DNA of 64,000 nucleotides from Paralvinella palmiformis (taxonomy: Eukaryota > Annelida > Polychaeta > Terebellida > Alvinellidae): assembly GCA_025642065.1 (NCBI GenBank), contig JAODUP010000051.1:324001-388000 (forward strand), in the 5' to 3' direction. The position numbers were made by a program, and so were the translations under genes. This document shows, piece after piece, positions 63,168-64,000 of the stretch. The first letter of the stretch is position 1. Each line of letters starts with the position of its first letter. The notes beneath the pieces are model-generated. The model was not told the DNA's origin. It searched no databases and saw nothing but the letters and a program-made list of their open reading frames with translations.

Positions 63168-64000
63168 CTGGAATTGTATATGTGACATCAATTAATCCAA
63201 TACAAAACCTCCCAGATCATAAACACAAATTATGGCGAAAAGAAAAGTATATAAATTATGTCCAATCTCATACTTCAGGTAAAAGATAACAGTCATCAGC
63301 CAGTATGATAAATGATGGTTATTAACATTCAGCACACGAATATTAAAATAATATAACCAAAAATGAGCCAGAATTGTATATCAAAAACATCAAATAAAAC
63401 AGGATATAAAAATATCAAGAATATTGACAAAAAGAAGAAAAAAACCTAATATAAAATGATACTTAACCTAAAGGTGATACATTTATAACATTAAACAGGT
63501 AGTAAACTATCTCTAATACAGTGTAGTACTGAAGGAAGATCATTAATTTTATTTTTTTATTTTTTATTATGATGGTATACAAATTTTAACGATGTAATAC
63601 ATAACTTATGTATCGATAATAAGAGTTATATACACCAAATTAAACCAGGAGTTGCTTATTGTAAAGCCGTTAATTAACAACATTTATAAAACAGCAACAA
63701 CAACATAACAAATGCATCAAAGTGTAGAACAGTGCTGCTGTAAAATAATCGTGGCTTTTTTACCTTAGCAAATCATGGACAGGCGAGTTGTACCCTTATT
63801 GTATATATACCAAACTTGATTAATATATCACACAATGTTATTTTGAGTACGTCATGTGCCAGCATACACCTCATGTTAGGTGTTAGAACTATCGCCAGAA
63901 GTAGACCAGTACTTGTGGATGTATCCTAAACACATCCGGAGCTATGAAAATAACAACATCTTGATCTGTGTCAGAGTGAGAGATCTTTTAAACCGACTTC
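63168..64000. other. Neurabin upstream intron, no exon seen
   Basis: The first base of the exon at 63167 completes a codon begun upstream, so the gene continues beyond the window. No upstream exon was recognised in the last 830 bases. Confidence 0.6.

Overview
This is animal nuclear DNA. It is AT-rich, its genes are split into many short exons with GT..AG introns, and it is full of microsatellites and decayed transposons (LINE, gypsy, Tc1, pogo/Tigger, hAT, piggyBac-like MITE, tRNA-derived SINEs). The repeat style suggests a lophotrochozoan, probably a mollusc; that is an inference. I located exons by reading both strands for conserved domains, AG/GT borders and matching splice phase.

Left gene (minus strand, 29525 down to 5876). 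Eighteen proposed exons join in a consistent phase into a 661-codon reading frame: a divergent tandem calponin-homology (CH) region with a filamin-like CH2, a short linker carried on micro-exons, and a complete tyrosine-kinase domain. No membrane segment or signal peptide is visible. I know of no animal protein with CH-CH plus tyrosine kinase, so this is the most interesting object in the window. Its introns hold most of the mobile elements.

Middle (29.5-39 kb). A degenerate hAT transposase, more repeats, a LINE 3' end with an (ATT)n tail, a second hAT fragment, an intact tRNA-Pro(CGG) gene and a hAT MITE with perfect 8-bp target duplications.

Right gene (minus strand, 63167 down to 42290, 5' end outside the window). 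Twenty exons encode the last 1013 residues of a neurabin (PPP1R9 family): a PP1-docking RVKF motif, a PDZ domain, coiled coils, an acidic/Ser-rich region and a C-terminal SAM domain. A phase-compatible extra exon with its own ATG lies just after the PDZ exons and may start a PDZ-less isoform.

Far left (1-5.1 kb). A minus-strand gypsy integrase fragment, a plus-strand primer-binding-site-like sequence in the opposite sense, and a plus-strand Tigger transposase remnant. Both host genes relate to actin: neurabin scaffolds PP1 on actin, and CH-CH modules typically bind F-actin. Nothing in the sequence shows that they work together.
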